The position numbers were made by a program, and so were the translations under genes. A model generated the notes under the pieces. It worked only from the letters and a program-made list of their open reading frames with translations. It was not told the DNA's origin and ran no database searches. A stretch of 64,000 nt of DNA from Hartmannibacter diazotrophicus (GTDB lineage Bacteria; Pseudomonadota; Alphaproteobacteria; Rhizobiales; Pleomorphomonadaceae), in the NCBI RefSeq assembly GCF_900231165.1, contig NZ_LT960614.1:1858550-1922549 (forward strand), given 5' to 3'. Positions within the stretch are counted from its first letter, which is position 1; each line of letters starts with the position of its first letter. Positions 42,022 through 51,608 of this stretch are shown in pieces.

Positions 42022-42319
42022 GTCCCTGGCGAGGCGGACGCCCGACAGTTGCTCCGGATGTTGAGCCGGGTTTTCCGGTGGGCCTGCCTCGGCTTATCCC
42101 CATTTCATCAGCTGAATTTGGTGTCCGGAATTGATTGCCGGCAGGAGGGCGCGTCTTTGTCATCGTCCTGTCACCCCATGCCGTTAAATAAAAAACAACG
42201 GAGTTAGTTGTCTAGAAAATTAGACAAATACTCCCTTCATGGAAATGGCATCTGCCGAGTGGAAGAGTTCCGCTCGACAGTGTCCTTTCGGGTTGTTGCT
42301 TGTTTTGCGCGGTGGCGGA
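42022..42319. other. Leader and promoter region of the phn transferase-phnCDE operon
   Basis: Some 300 bp without a recognised gene. AT content rises near 42185-42235, where a PhnF-type inverted repeat lies, so the promoter is probably there. Confidence 0.55.
42208..42227. promoter_or_regulatory. Predicted PhnF operator of the phnCDE operon
   Basis: A perfect inverted repeat TTGTCTA-N6-TAGACAA. The same arrangement occurs in the phnF-phnG intergenic region (46956-46975) with one mismatch. GntR/UTRA regulators bind inverted repeats of this kind. Confidence 0.75.
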
Positions 42320-42985
42320 ATGGCGAAATATTCGGAAACGCCTGTGGTGGACGGGACGTCGAGCATTGAAAGCTCGACGCTTGGCCGATTTACCGAGGTT
42401 TCCGAGCATTGCCGCCTCTCCGAAACCGTCCTCGGCGACTATTCCTATCTGATGCAGGGCTGCGCGGTCTGGTGCGCGACGATCGGCAAGTTCGCCAACA
42501 TCGCCTCGTCCGTTCGGATCAACGCGCCGAACCATCCGGTGGACCGGGCGACGCTGCACCATTTCACCTATCGCGCCGGCGACTATTTTGACGACGCCGA
42601 GGACGAAGAGGGCTTCTTCGACTGGCGGCGCAGTCACGCCGTCACCATCGGTCACGATGTCTGGATCGGGCACGGTGCCACCATCCTTTCCGGTGTGACG
42701 ATCGGCGACGGAGCCGTCGTCGGAGCCGGAGCCGTCGTCAGCCGCGATGTCGAACCCTACACGATTGTCGGCGGCGTGCCGGCGAAGGTCATCCGGCGCC
42801 GCTTCGATGAGGAGACCGCGCGGCGGATGCAGATGCTGGCCTGGTGGGACTGGGATCACGCACGCCTCAGGGCGGCGCTCGACGATTTCCGCAAGCTCGA
42901 TGCCGGCGATTTCCTCGACAAGTACGAGAGCCTCGCAGGCGAGGATGCCGATCGGCGGATCGGCGTTTCCGAAAAGGTCGCCTGA
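42320..42985 (+). CDS. Phosphonate-cluster hexapeptide-repeat transferase
   Basis: A protein of 221 residues with left-handed beta-helix hexapeptide repeats ([51 protein letters not shown]), typical of trimeric acetyltransferases (xenobiotic/chloramphenicol acetyltransferase type). A subset of this family is found specifically beside phnC-E and C-P lyase genes, so it probably modifies (for example N-acetylates) an aminoalkylphosphonate. The ATG at 42320 gives the family N-terminus; the upstream extension is not conserved. It is the first gene of the plus-strand phn operon, 77 bp before phnC, and could stand in for PhnO. Confidence 0.85.
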   Translation: MAKYSETPVVDGTSSIESSTLGRFTEVSEHCRLSETVLGDYSYLMQGCAVWCATIGKFANIASSVRINAPNHPVDRATLHHFTYRAGDYFDDAEDEEGFFDWRRSHAVTIGHDVWIGHGATILSGVTIGDGAVVGAGAVVSRDVEPYTIVGGVPAKVIRRRFDEETARRMQMLAWWDWDHARLRAALDDFRKLDAGDFLDKYESLAGEDADRRIGVSEKVA

Positions 42986-43062
42986 GGCTCTGCGCGCTCA
43001 AGGCGGGAAACTTGGGGCAATTGGCCCCTCAACAGCGAAACTGAAGACGACGGGACCAGCCA

Positions 43063-43923
43063 ATGACAGCCATCTCCGTTCGCCATCTTTCCAAGACCTT
43101 CGGCCGGTTCCAGGCCTTGAAGGGCGTCAACCTCGAGATTCGACAGGGCGAGATGGTCGCGCTGATCGGCGCATCCGGCTCGGGAAAATCCACCCTGATC
43201 CGCCATCTTGCGGGCCTTGAGAGGGCGGACAGCGGCCAGTCGGTGGTGGAGATCTTCGGCGAGCGGATGCAGGCGTCCGGCCGGTTGGCCCCGGGTGCGC
43301 GCCGCATGCGCCGCGAGATCGGTGTCGTCTTCCAGCAATTCAATCTGGTTTCCCGCCTGCCGGTCCTGACCAATGTGCTGCTCGGCGTACTCGGACGGAT
43401 TCCGTCCTGGCGCGGAACGCTCGGGCTCTTCAATCCGGAGGAAAAGGCGCTGGCCCGCTCGGCGCTCGCCCGCGTCGGCATTCCGAATGTCGTCTGGCAG
43501 CGCGCATCGACCCTGTCGGGCGGCCAGCAGCAGCGCGCCGCCATCGCCCGCACCCTTGTCCAGCAGGCGCGCATTCTTCTTGCCGACGAGCCGATCGCAT
43601 CGCTCGATCCGGCATCGGCGCGGCGGGTGATGGACGTTCTCTCCGACATCAATGCCAAGGAAGGCATCACGGCCGTCGTCTCCCTGCATCAGGTCGAGTA
43701 TGCCCGCGCCTACTGCCCGCGCACGATCGCCATGCGGGCGGGGCAGGTGGTCTACGACGGCCCGTCGACGGCACTGACGGACGATTTTCTGAAGGACCTT
43801 TACGGGCTTGAAGCCGAGGATCTGACGTTGCCGGGCGGCGATGAAGCGGCCGAGGTGGCAATCGCCCGGCCCATCCCGTCGAGCAAACCGCAGGCCGGCC
43901 TGACGCCGGTCGCCGCGGTCTGA
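43063..43923 (+). CDS. phnC: Phosphonate ABC transporter ATP-binding protein PhnC
   Basis: A protein of 286 residues. Walker A is GASGSGKST, signature LSGGQQQR, Walker [14 protein letters not shown], with the family-specific [20 protein letters not shown]-loop region. It energises uptake of phosphonates through PhnE. The C-terminus has a 25-residue tail beyond the E. coli form. Confidence 0.93.
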   Translation: MTAISVRHLSKTFGRFQALKGVNLEIRQGEMVALIGASGSGKSTLIRHLAGLERADSGQSVVEIFGERMQASGRLAPGARRMRREIGVVFQQFNLVSRLPVLTNVLLGVLGRIPSWRGTLGLFNPEEKALARSALARVGIPNVVWQRASTLSGGQQQRAAIARTLVQQARILLADEPIASLDPASARRVMDVLSDINAKEGITAVVSLHQVEYARAYCPRTIAMRAGQVVYDGPSTALTDDFLKDLYGLEAEDLTLPGGDEAAEVAIARPIPSSKPQAGLTPVAAV

Positions 43924-44151
43924 CGCTTCGAAGAGATCGGAGCGTAGAAGCGGCTTCGGATGGTGGGGACGGAGGGTCCCGCGCGTTTTTCCGATGCCGT
44001 GAGGGGAGCAGCATTGCAGGCATGTCACGCATCGCCCGGCGGTCTCGTCGCGCGAAACGGTGTCGCTTGCGCTCCTCGATCCCAATCGCCGGCGGATCGG
44101 CCCAAAGGCCGGACGCTGACCGACACCCCGAGGAAGACAGGGACAAGACGA

Positions 44152-45150
44152 ATGAACGCCTTTTTCAAGACCCTTGCTGCCGCCACCGTGATGGCCGGCG
44201 TCGCCCAGGTCGCGGTTGCGCAAGCGACCGAGATCAACTTCGGCATCATCTCCACCGAGAGCCAGCAGAACCTGCGCCCGAAGTGGGAGCCCTTCCTGGC
44301 CGACATGGAGAAGCAGACCGGCTTCACCGTGAACCCCTTCTTCGCGTCGGACTATGCCGGCGTGATCGAAGGCATGCGCTTCGGCAAGGTGGACGTTGCC
44401 TGGTTTGGCAACAAGTCGGCGATGGAAGCGGTTGACCGCGCCCACGGTGAGATCTTCGCCCAGACCGTCGATGCCGGTGGCAACCCCGGCTACTGGTCGC
44501 TGATCCTTGCGCCGGCCGATTCCAAGCTGAGCAGCCTCGACGACCTGCTGAAGTGCGACAAGACGCTGAACTTCGGTCTCGGCGATCCGAACTCGACCTC
44601 CGGCTTCCTGGTGCCGATGACCTTCGTCTTCGCCGCCAACGGCGTCGACCCGAAGGAATGCTTCAAGAACGTCACCAACGCCAACCACGAGACCAACGCG
44701 ATGGCGGTGGCCAACGGCCAGGTCGACGCGGCGAGCAACAACACCGAGAACCTCGCCCTGATCGAGAAGAACCAGCCGGAAGCTTTCAAGAAGATCAAGA
44801 TCATCTGGAAGTCGCCGCTGATCCCGTCCGACCCGATCGTCTGGAACAGCGAGCTGCCGCAGGAGACCAAGGATAAGGTCCGCGACTTCATGCTGAGCTA
44901 CGGCACGGAAAACTCCAAGGGCGACATGGCCCATGAGAAGGAAGTCCTTGCGGGTCTGGAGTGGGCGCCCTTCCGCGCTTCCGACAACGATCAGCTCCTG
45001 CCGATCCGCGTGATGGAACTCTCCAAGAAGATTGCCCAGCTTCAGGTCGACGACAAGGTCTCGGCCGACGAGAAGAAGGCAACGATCGAGAAGCTTGAGG
45101 CTGAAAAGGCCAGCTACGAAGCCAAGATCAAGGCCAAGGGCCAGAGCTGA
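44152..45150 (+). CDS. phnD: Phosphonate-binding periplasmic protein PhnD
   Basis: A 332-residue exported protein. The signal peptide ends [12 protein letters not shown]. Conserved PhnD features include [20 protein letters not shown], a [20 protein letters not shown] stretch and GDPNSTSG, the anion-binding loop. It lies 228 bp after phnC; the spacer, without clear features, may include another promoter. The ligand is probably 2-aminoethylphosphonate or a broader set of phosphonates. Confidence 0.93.
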   Translation: MNAFFKTLAAATVMAGVAQVAVAQATEINFGIISTESQQNLRPKWEPFLADMEKQTGFTVNPFFASDYAGVIEGMRFGKVDVAWFGNKSAMEAVDRAHGEIFAQTVDAGGNPGYWSLILAPADSKLSSLDDLLKCDKTLNFGLGDPNSTSGFLVPMTFVFAANGVDPKECFKNVTNANHETNAMAVANGQVDAASNNTENLALIEKNQPEAFKKIKIIWKSPLIPSDPIVWNSELPQETKDKVRDFMLSYGTENSKGDMAHEKEVLAGLEWAPFRASDNDQLLPIRVMELSKKIAQLQVDDKVSADEKKATIEKLEAEKASYEAKIKAKGQS

Positions 45151-45174
45151 TCCTGGAATGGACGACAAGTGGAG

Positions 45175-45189
45175 CGGGCCCTCGGCCCG
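45175..45189 (+). other. Small intercistronic hairpin phnD-phnE
   Basis: CGGGCC-CTC-GGCCCG, a compact GC-rich hairpin 24 bp after the phnD stop and without a T-run, in the same position relative to a binding-protein gene as the hairpins at 8547 and 58075. Confidence 0.5.
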
Positions 45190-45265
45190 TTCCCGTTCGC
45201 CGGTGCACGGGCGGGACCTTCCTCGCTTGCGCCGGCTCTTGCCTGTTGAGAATGAGGACCGACGC

Positions 45266-46084
45266 ATGACGAATGTCGCGGACACGCGAGCCGAGGCGGA
45301 AAAGCTGGCGGGCGCCGCGCGGGACTGGCCGCGCACTCTGCGTAACGGGGGAATCGCCGGCGCGCTCCTGCTGGCCCTTGCCTGGAGTTCCGGACCGGCC
45401 GAGATGGGCCGCTGGACCTATCTCTTCACCGACGCCGACAACATGGCGCAATACGCCAGCGGCTTCGCGCACCCGGATTTTTCCGACTGGGATTTCTATC
45501 TTCAGGAGATGGTCGTCACCGTCCAGATCGCCCTCTGGGGCACATTCCTGGCGGTCCTTCTGGCGATCCCCTTCGGCATCCTCTCGGCCCACAACATGGT
45601 GCCCTGGTATATTCTCCAGCCCTGCCGGCGGTTGATGGACTTCTTCCGCGCCATCCACGAGATCGTCTGGGCGGTGCTCTTCGTCGTCGCGGTCGGGCTC
45701 GGCCCCTTCGCCGGTGTGATGGCGCTGTTCATCCACACGACGGGCATTCTCGCCAAGCTCTTTTCCGAGGCGGTCGAGGCCATCGACCCGCGCCCTGTGG
45801 AGGCAATCCGGACGACCGGCGCGACCAAAGTGCAGGAAGTCGTCTACGGCGTCATTCCGCAGGTGCTGCCGCTCTGGATCTCCTATTCGCTCTACCGATT
45901 CGAATCGAACGTCCGCGCCGCGACCGTGCTTGGCGTCATCGGCGCCGGCGGCATCGGCCAGGTTCTCTTTGAATCGATCCGCGGCTTCTACTATCCGCAG
46001 GCCGCCGCGATTCTTGTGGTCATCGTCATCACCGTTGTGCTGACCGACTTGCTGTCGCAGCAGCTCCGTCGCTTCTTCATCTGA
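45266..46084 (+). CDS. phnE: Phosphonate ABC transporter permease PhnE
   Basis: A 272-residue integral membrane protein with about six helices and the EAA loop ([20 protein letters not shown]) that contacts PhnC. ATG 45266 follows GAGGACC; the upstream in-frame stretch is not conserved. Only one PhnE is present (some rhizobia have PhnE1 and PhnE2), so the channel is likely a homodimer. It ends convergently with phnF. Confidence 0.92.
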   Translation: MTNVADTRAEAEKLAGAARDWPRTLRNGGIAGALLLALAWSSGPAEMGRWTYLFTDADNMAQYASGFAHPDFSDWDFYLQEMVVTVQIALWGTFLAVLLAIPFGILSAHNMVPWYILQPCRRLMDFFRAIHEIVWAVLFVVAVGLGPFAGVMALFIHTTGILAKLFSEAVEAIDPRPVEAIRTTGATKVQEVVYGVIPQVLPLWISYSLYRFESNVRAATVLGVIGAGGIGQVLFESIRGFYYPQAAAILVVIVITVVLTDLLSQQLRRFFI

Positions 46085-46131
46085 GCGCTGGACGGCCTGA
46101 ACCCGCCGGTGCCCCGGAGCGAATTCCCGGA

Positions 46132-46902
46132 TCAGGGCACGACATCGTCGATCGCGATCGACAGTTCGACGCGGTCGGCGGCAAAACGGGTTTCGGCAAA
46201 CTGGATCGGCCGCCCGTCGAGATCGACGTTGATCGCGACGGCGACCAGCACGATCGCACCGGGCGCAAGCCGCAGGTCTTCAAGGTCGTCGACGTCGGCA
46301 TGGCGCGCGGAGATGACCGTGGACCGGCGCAGATAGTCCTCGATGCCGTAGCGCCGGTAGGAGAGGGTGATCGACCCGAGTTCGGCAAAGGCTTCGGCAA
46401 AACCCGAAAACCGCTCGGCGTCGAACCAGGCGGTGGAGCGGGTGAGCGGGAAGTTGTCGGCCTCGCTCAGCGTTTCAAGGCGAATGACCTCTGCTCCGGC
46501 GGGAAGCCCGAGGGCGTCGGAGACGCGGGCAGGGGCCTTCTCCACCCGGTGCGTCAGGAGCCGCGAGCGGCGGGCGCTGACCTGCCCCTGGAGGCCGGCC
46601 GAAAAGCGCGTGCGGGACGAGATCGGAAAGGAGAGCTTCTTGCGCTTGGCGACAAAGGTTCCCCGTCCCTGCTCGGCGCGTAGCAGTCCCTCCTGCATCA
46701 GCGCGGCAATAGCCGTGCGCACCGTATGGCGGTTGACGCCGTAGAGGGCGGCAAGTTCTACCTCCGGCGGCAGGCGGCCATCGCCGCCGAGCGTTCCATT
46801 GGCGATGCCGAGACGGATCCTGTCCGCGATCTGTCGCCAGAGCGAAATTCCGTTGCGGCGTTCCACGTCTACACTGCGGGGGCGTCCGGAAATTTTAGCC
46901 AC
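46132..46902 (-). CDS. phnF: GntR-family (UTRA) phosphonate regulator PhnF
   Basis: A protein of 256 residues: winged helix-turn-helix at about residues 20-88 (LWRQIADRIRLGIANGTLGG, RLPPEVELAALYGVNRHTVR) and a UTRA effector domain from about residue 105. It lies between phnE (convergent) and phnG (divergent), the standard position of PhnF. It probably represses both phn operons through the TTGTCTA-N6-TAGACAA sites and releases on an organophosphonate or phosphate-related signal. Confidence 0.92.
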   Translation of the reverse strand: MAKISGRPRSVDVERRNGISLWRQIADRIRLGIANGTLGGDGRLPPEVELAALYGVNRHTVRTAIAALMQEGLLRAEQGRGTFVAKRKKLSFPISSRTRFSAGLQGQVSARRSRLLTHRVEKAPARVSDALGLPAGAEVIRLETLSEADNFPLTRSTAWFDAERFSGFAEAFAELGSITLSYRRYGIEDYLRRSTVISARHADVDDLEDLRLAPGAIVLVAVAINVDLDGRPIQFAETRFAADRVELSIAIDDVVP

Positions 46903-46955
46903 GTCGTCATAACTCCGTCACAAACTCCTCATACCAATAGAGAATATTCATCTAG

Positions 46956-46975
46956 TTGTCTAGATAAATAGATAA
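46956..46975. promoter_or_regulatory. Predicted PhnF operator in the phnF-phnG divergent promoter
   Basis: TTGTCTA-N6-TAGATAA, identical in spacing to 42208-42227 and differing by one base in the right arm. An overlapping palindrome, ATCTAGTTGTCTAGAT (46950-46965), shares its centre and could be a second register. It lies in the only AT-rich part of the 122-bp gap. Confidence 0.75.
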
Positions 46976-47024
46976 ATTTGAGCGGAAAATTCTCTCCGCA
47001 AAAGACTGCAAGAGGCAAGGTCGC

Positions 47025-47486
47025 ATGACGTCAGGAGAGGTCCACGAACAGGAGCGCCGCAAGGCGGCGATGGCTGTCTTGGCGCACGCATCGGGCGAGG
47101 ACATTGTCCGCCTGATGGCAACCTCCGGACTGCCGCTGGACGCCGAGATGCTGCGCGGACCGGAATGCGGTCTCGTGACCGTGCGCGGACGCATCGGCGG
47201 CGGCGGTGCGCCCTTCAATGTCGGCGAGGCCAGCGTCACGCGGGCAACCGCCCGGGTTGCCTCGGGCGTTGTCGGCCATGCCTATGCCCTCGGCCGCGAC
47301 AAGGAAAAGGCGCGGCTGGCCGCCATTGCCGACGCGCTCTGGCAGGAACCGGAGCATCAGGAAACCCTGGAGGCGAAGGTGCTCGCGCCGCTCCGGCAGG
47401 GACTTGACCAGGCGCGGGACGTGAAGCGCGCCGAAACGGCCGCCACGAAGGTCGATTTCTTCACCATGGTGCGGGGGGAGGACTGA
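47025..47486 (+). CDS. phnG: C-P lyase core subunit PhnG
   Basis: A protein of 153 residues with PhnG features (RKAAMAVLAHASGEDIVRLM, GPECGLVTVRGRIGGGGAPF, GEASVTRATARV). PhnG belongs to the PhnGHIJ core that converts MgATP plus phosphonate to alkyl ribose triphosphate. The stop overlaps phnH (TGATG). Confidence 0.92.
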   Translation: MTSGEVHEQERRKAAMAVLAHASGEDIVRLMATSGLPLDAEMLRGPECGLVTVRGRIGGGGAPFNVGEASVTRATARVASGVVGHAYALGRDKEKARLAAIADALWQEPEHQETLEAKVLAPLRQGLDQARDVKRAETAATKVDFFTMVRGED

Positions 47487-48097
47487 TGGAAACGCTCGCT
47501 CGGTCTCTGGAAGGCGGCTTCGCCAATCTGGTCTTCGACGCCCAGTCGATCTTTCGCGCGGTGATGGACGCCATGGCAAGGCCGGGCCGGGTCAACCCGG
47601 TGAGTGACCTCGCGCATCCGCCCAAACCGCTGGCCGCGGCCGCGGGTGCAGTCATCCTCGCGCTCTGCGATCAGGACACTTCGGTCTGGCTGGCCCCCGA
47701 TCTCGCCGCGAGCGAGGCTGTGAAGGCATGGATCGGCTTTCATGCCGGCACTCCTCTGGTCGCACGATCCCAGGAGGCCGCCTTCGCGATCTGCGCCGGT
47801 GGCGGCCATCTTCCCGTTCTCGACAGCTTCAAGCAGGGCGAACAGGATTATCCCGACCGCTCCACCACGCTGGTCATGCAGGTGGAGAGCCTCACCGGCG
47901 GCGCGGAGCTTCGTCTCGAAGGCCCTGGCATCGAGAGTTTTGAAACGCTGGCGTCACGCGGGCTGCCGGAGCAGTTCGTCGATCAGTGGCGCTGGAACAA
48001 CAAGCGTTTCCCGCGCGGCGTGGACGTGATCCTCGCGGCCCCGGAGGGCATTGCCTGCCTGCCGCGCACCACGCGCATCACCGCGAAGGAGGCGTGA
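47486..48097 (+). CDS. phnH: C-P lyase core subunit PhnH
   Basis: A protein of 203 residues. Typical PhnH elements are GGFANLVFDAQSIFRAVMDA followed by MARPGR and later RGVDVILAA near the C-terminus. It bridges the G2H2I2J2 complex. Translationally coupled to phnG by one overlapping base. Confidence 0.92.
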   Translation: METLARSLEGGFANLVFDAQSIFRAVMDAMARPGRVNPVSDLAHPPKPLAAAAGAVILALCDQDTSVWLAPDLAASEAVKAWIGFHAGTPLVARSQEAAFAICAGGGHLPVLDSFKQGEQDYPDRSTTLVMQVESLTGGAELRLEGPGIESFETLASRGLPEQFVDQWRWNNKRFPRGVDVILAAPEGIACLPRTTRITAKEA

Positions 48098-48098
48098 A

Positions 48099-49211
48099 AT
48101 GTATGTCGCCGTAAAGGGCGGAGAGACCGCCATCGCCAATGCGCACCGGCTGCTCGCCGACCGTCGGCGCGGCGACCGGTCGGTGCCGGCGCTGCGCCTC
48201 GACCAGATCGTCGAGCAGCTCGCGCTCGGTGTCGACCGGGTGATGTCCGAAGGCTCGCTCTACGACCGGGATCTGGCGGCGCTCGCCATCATGCAGGCGC
48301 GCGGCGACATGATCGAGGCGATCTTTCTCGTTCGCGCCTACCGGACGACCCTGCCGCGCTTCGGCTATACCCAGCCGGTCGAGACGGGGGCGATGGACGT
48401 GGAGCGGCGCATCTCCGCCACCTACAAGGACCTGCCCGGCGGCCAGTTGCTCGGCCCGACCTTCGACTACACCCACCGCCTGCTCGACCCGGAGCTTGCG
48501 GCCGGCGCGGAGATCGACGAGCCCGAGCAGCGCGATGCCGACTGGCAGCCGACCCCGCATGTCACGTCGCTGATGGCCGGCGAGGGGCTGATCGAGGCCG
48601 ATGGCGAGATGCCACAGGATCACGTCGCCGGCGACATCACCCGCGAGGCGCCGTCCTATCCGATGGACCGCGACCTTCGCCTTCAGTCATTGGCACGCGG
48701 CGACGAGGGCTTTCTCCTTGCCCTCGGCTATTCGACCCAGCGCGGCTATGCCCGCTCGCATCCCTTCGTCGGCGAAATCCGCATCGGCGAGGTGGAGCTG
48801 GAACTGGACGTCCCCGAACTTCCCTTCGCCGTGCCTCTCGGCACCATCCGGCTGACCGAATGCCAGATGGTCAACCAGTTTCAAGGCTCGGCCAAGTCGC
48901 CCCCGCAGTTCACACGCGGCTATGGCCTCGTCTTCGGCCAGAGCGAGCGCAAGGCAATGGCCATGGCGCTCTGCGATCGGGCGCTTCGGGCCGACGAACT
49001 GGGCGAAGACATCGTCGCCCCGGCGCAGGATCAGGAATTCGTGCTGTCCCACTGCGACAACGTTCAGGCCACCGGCTTCGTGGAGCACCTGAAGCTGCCG
49101 CACTATGTGGACTTTCAGGCCGAGCTCGATCTGGTGCGCCGCATGCGCGCCGAACACGAGGCGGCCCGCAAGGCCCCGGTCGCAAACACGAGAGCGGAGG
49201 CGGCCGAATGA
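48099..49211 (+). CDS. phnI: C-P lyase core subunit PhnI (nucleosidase)
   Basis: A protein of 370 residues starting MYVAVKGGETAIANAHRLL, the family signature, with later conserved QAQRGYARSHPFV-like (TQRGYARSHPFVGEIRIGEV) and GYGLVFGQSERKAMAMALCD blocks. It displaces adenine from ATP and joins phosphonate to ribose-5-triphosphate. The gene starts 1 bp after phnH and overlaps phnJ by 4 bp. Confidence 0.93.
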   Translation: MYVAVKGGETAIANAHRLLADRRRGDRSVPALRLDQIVEQLALGVDRVMSEGSLYDRDLAALAIMQARGDMIEAIFLVRAYRTTLPRFGYTQPVETGAMDVERRISATYKDLPGGQLLGPTFDYTHRLLDPELAAGAEIDEPEQRDADWQPTPHVTSLMAGEGLIEADGEMPQDHVAGDITREAPSYPMDRDLRLQSLARGDEGFLLALGYSTQRGYARSHPFVGEIRIGEVELELDVPELPFAVPLGTIRLTECQMVNQFQGSAKSPPQFTRGYGLVFGQSERKAMAMALCDRALRADELGEDIVAPAQDQEFVLSHCDNVQATGFVEHLKLPHYVDFQAELDLVRRMRAEHEAARKAPVANTRAEAAE

Positions 49212-50098
49212 GCGCGACGCAGGAGATTGCCACCTACAACTTCGCCTATCTGGATGAGCAGACCAAGCGGATGATCCGCCGCGCCATTCTGAAGGCAATC
49301 GCCATTCCGGGCTATCAGGTGCCTTTCGCCAGCCGCGAGATGCCCATGCCTTACGGCTGGGGCACCGGCGGCGTGCAGGTCACGGCCTCGATCATCGGAC
49401 CCGACGACGTGCTGAAGGTCATCGACCAGGGCGCGGACGACACCACCAACGCCGTCTCGATCCGGGCCTTCTTCAAAAAGGTCGCGAGCGTTGCCGTGAC
49501 GACCCGCACCACCGAGGCGACGATCATCCAGACGCGGCACCGCATTCCCGAGCAGCCGCTCGCCGAGGGGCAGGTGCTCGTCTACCAGGTGCCGATCCCA
49601 GAGCCGCTGCGCTTCCTGGAGCCGCGCGAGAGCGAGACGCGCAAGATGCACGCGCTCGAGGAATACGGCCTCATGCATGTGAAGCTCTACGAGGACATCG
49701 CCCGCAACGGCCATATCGCGACGACCTATGCCTATCCGGTGAAGGTCGAGAGCCGCTACGTGATGGACCCTTCGCCGACGCCGAAATTCGACAATCCGAA
49801 AATGCACCGCTCGAAGGCGCTGCAGCTCTTCGGCGCCGGACGCGAGAAGCGCATCTACGCGATCCCGCCCTATACGGAGGTCGTCAGTCTCGACTTCGAG
49901 GATCATCCCTTTGAAATCCAGACCTTCGACCGTCCCTGCGCGCTTTGCGGTGCCGAAAACGTCTACCTCGACGAGGTGATCCTCGATGACCGGGGAGGGC
50001 GGATGTTCGTCTGCTCGGATACCGATCACTGCGAGGGCCGGCGCGCCGATGGTCATCGCGGCGAACTGTCGGGCGAAACCATGGAGGCGGCGCAATGA
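49208..50098 (+). CDS. phnJ: C-P lyase radical-SAM subunit PhnJ
   Basis: A protein of 296 residues. The cluster-binding cysteines are in the C-terminal part as C-x2-C-x21-C-x5-C (CALC ... CSDTDHC), exactly the pattern of E. coli PhnJ. The N-terminus reads YNFAYLDEQTKRMIRRAILK. PhnJ breaks the C-P bond by glycyl/thiyl radical chemistry. ATG 49208 overlaps the phnI stop (ATGA). Confidence 0.95.
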   Translation: MSATQEIATYNFAYLDEQTKRMIRRAILKAIAIPGYQVPFASREMPMPYGWGTGGVQVTASIIGPDDVLKVIDQGADDTTNAVSIRAFFKKVASVAVTTRTTEATIIQTRHRIPEQPLAEGQVLVYQVPIPEPLRFLEPRESETRKMHALEEYGLMHVKLYEDIARNGHIATTYAYPVKVESRYVMDPSPTPKFDNPKMHRSKALQLFGAGREKRIYAIPPYTEVVSLDFEDHPFEIQTFDRPCALCGAENVYLDEVILDDRGGRMFVCSDTDHCEGRRADGHRGELSGETMEAAQ

Positions 50099-50871
50099 GC
50101 GACGACCCGTTGCTGCGCGTTTCCGCGCTGTCGAAATTCTACGGCCCGCGCATCGGCTGCGAGAATGTCTCCTTCGATCTCTGGCCGGGAGAGGTGCTGG
50201 CCATCGTCGGCGAATCCGGCTCGGGCAAGACGACGCTGCTGAACTGCCTCTCCACACGGCTGATGCCGAGCGCGGGCTCGGTCAGCTACCGCATGCGCGA
50301 CGGCGAATGGCGCGATCTCTATCACATGAGCGAGGCCGAGCGGCGCTTCCTGATGCGGACGGACTGGGGCTTCGTGCACCAGAACCCGGCCGATGGCCTG
50401 CGCATGGCCGTCTCCGCCGGGGCCAACGTCGGCGAGCGCCTGATGGCCGTCGGCGAGCGTCACTACGGCAACATCCGCTCCACCGCCATCGACTGGCTCG
50501 GCCGCGTCGAGATCGGTCCGGACCGCATCGACGACCAGCCGCGCGCCTTTTCCGGCGGCATGCGACAGCGCCTGCAGATCGCGCGCAACCTCGTCACTCA
50601 TCCGCGACTCGTCTTCATGGATGAGCCGACAGGAGGGCTCGACGTCTCGGTTCAGGCACGGCTGCTCGACTTGCTTCGCGGCCTCGTCAACGACCTCGGC
50701 CTTGCCGCCATCGTCGTCACGCACGATCTTGCCGTCGCCCGACTCCTCTCCCGTCGCATCATCGTGATGAAGGACGGGCATGTTGTCGAAAGCGGCCTCA
50801 CGGACCGGGTGCTCGACGATCCGCGCGCACCCTACACCCAGCTTCTCGTGTCATCCGTGCTTGCGGTCTAG
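50095..50871 (+). CDS. phnK: C-P lyase associated ABC-type ATPase PhnK
   Basis: A 258-residue ABC ATPase: Walker A GESGSGKTT, signature FSGGMRQR, Walker B LVFMDEPTGGLD. PhnK docks on the PhnJ face of the core complex and is not part of an uptake system. It overlaps phnJ by 4 bp. Confidence 0.92.
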   Translation: MSDDPLLRVSALSKFYGPRIGCENVSFDLWPGEVLAIVGESGSGKTTLLNCLSTRLMPSAGSVSYRMRDGEWRDLYHMSEAERRFLMRTDWGFVHQNPADGLRMAVSAGANVGERLMAVGERHYGNIRSTAIDWLGRVEIGPDRIDDQPRAFSGGMRQRLQIARNLVTHPRLVFMDEPTGGLDVSVQARLLDLLRGLVNDLGLAAIVVTHDLAVARLLSRRIIVMKDGHVVESGLTDRVLDDPRAPYTQLLVSSVLAV

Positions 50872-50900
50872 ACCGTGCGGCCATTTGGGAAAGACTGATC

Positions 50901-51608
50901 ATGCCCGTTCCGCTCGTCGTCTCCGAAATCGGCAAGAGCTTCGTCATGCACCTGCGCGGCGGGGTGACGCTGCCGGTGATTTCCGGCGCGTCCTTTTCGC
51001 TTGAAGCTGGCCAATGCGCGGTCCTCGGCGGGCCATCCGGCGTCGGCAAGAGCTCCATCCTCAAGATGGTCTACGGCAACTATGGCGTCGACGAGGGCCA
51101 GATCATCGTCCGCCATGGCGGCGGGCTCGTGGATATCGCGACTGCCGATCCGCGCACGATCCTGGCGGTCCGCCGCGACACGATCGGCTATGTCAGCCAG
51201 TTCCTCCGCGCTGTGCCACGGGTCTCGGCTGTCGATGTCGCCGCCGAGCCGCTGGTCGAGCGCGGCGAGGACAAGGACGTGGCGCGCGACAGGGCGCGGA
51301 CGCTGCTGAGCCGTCTGAACCTGCCTGAACATCTCTGGTCCCTGCCGCCGGCCACTTTTTCCGGCGGCGAGCAGCAGCGGGTGAACATCGCCCGGGGCTT
51401 CATCACCGATCATCCGATCCTGCTCCTCGACGAGCCGACGGCCTCGCTCGATGCCGAGAACCGCGCGGTCGTCATCGGCCTTATCGAGGAAAAGAAAGCG
51501 GCTGGCGTCGCCATGCTCGGCATTTTCCACGACAAGGACGTGCGTGACGCGGTGGCCGACGTCGTCATCGACGTCGCGGCCTTCGCGCCCGGAAGGGCGG
51601 TGGCATGA
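50901..51608 (+). CDS. phnL: C-P lyase associated ABC-type ATPase PhnL
   Basis: A 235-residue ABC ATPase: Walker A GPSGVGKSS, signature FSGGEQQR, Walker B ILLLDEPTASLD. PhnL binds on top of PhnK in the C-P lyase complex. There is a gap of 29 bp after phnK, and a 4-bp overlap with the next gene. Confidence 0.92.
   Translation: MPVPLVVSEIGKSFVMHLRGGVTLPVISGASFSLEAGQCAVLGGPSGVGKSSILKMVYGNYGVDEGQIIVRHGGGLVDIATADPRTILAVRRDTIGYVSQFLRAVPRVSAVDVAAEPLVERGEDKDVARDRARTLLSRLNLPEHLWSLPPATFSGGEQQRVNIARGFITDHPILLLDEPTASLDAENRAVVIGLIEEKKAAGVAMLGIFHDKDVRDAVADVVIDVAAFAPGRAVA

Noticed and set aside
42856-45336. An 826-codon minus-strand open frame opposite phnC and phnD
   Set aside because: Antisense to well supported phn genes; no recognisable domain.
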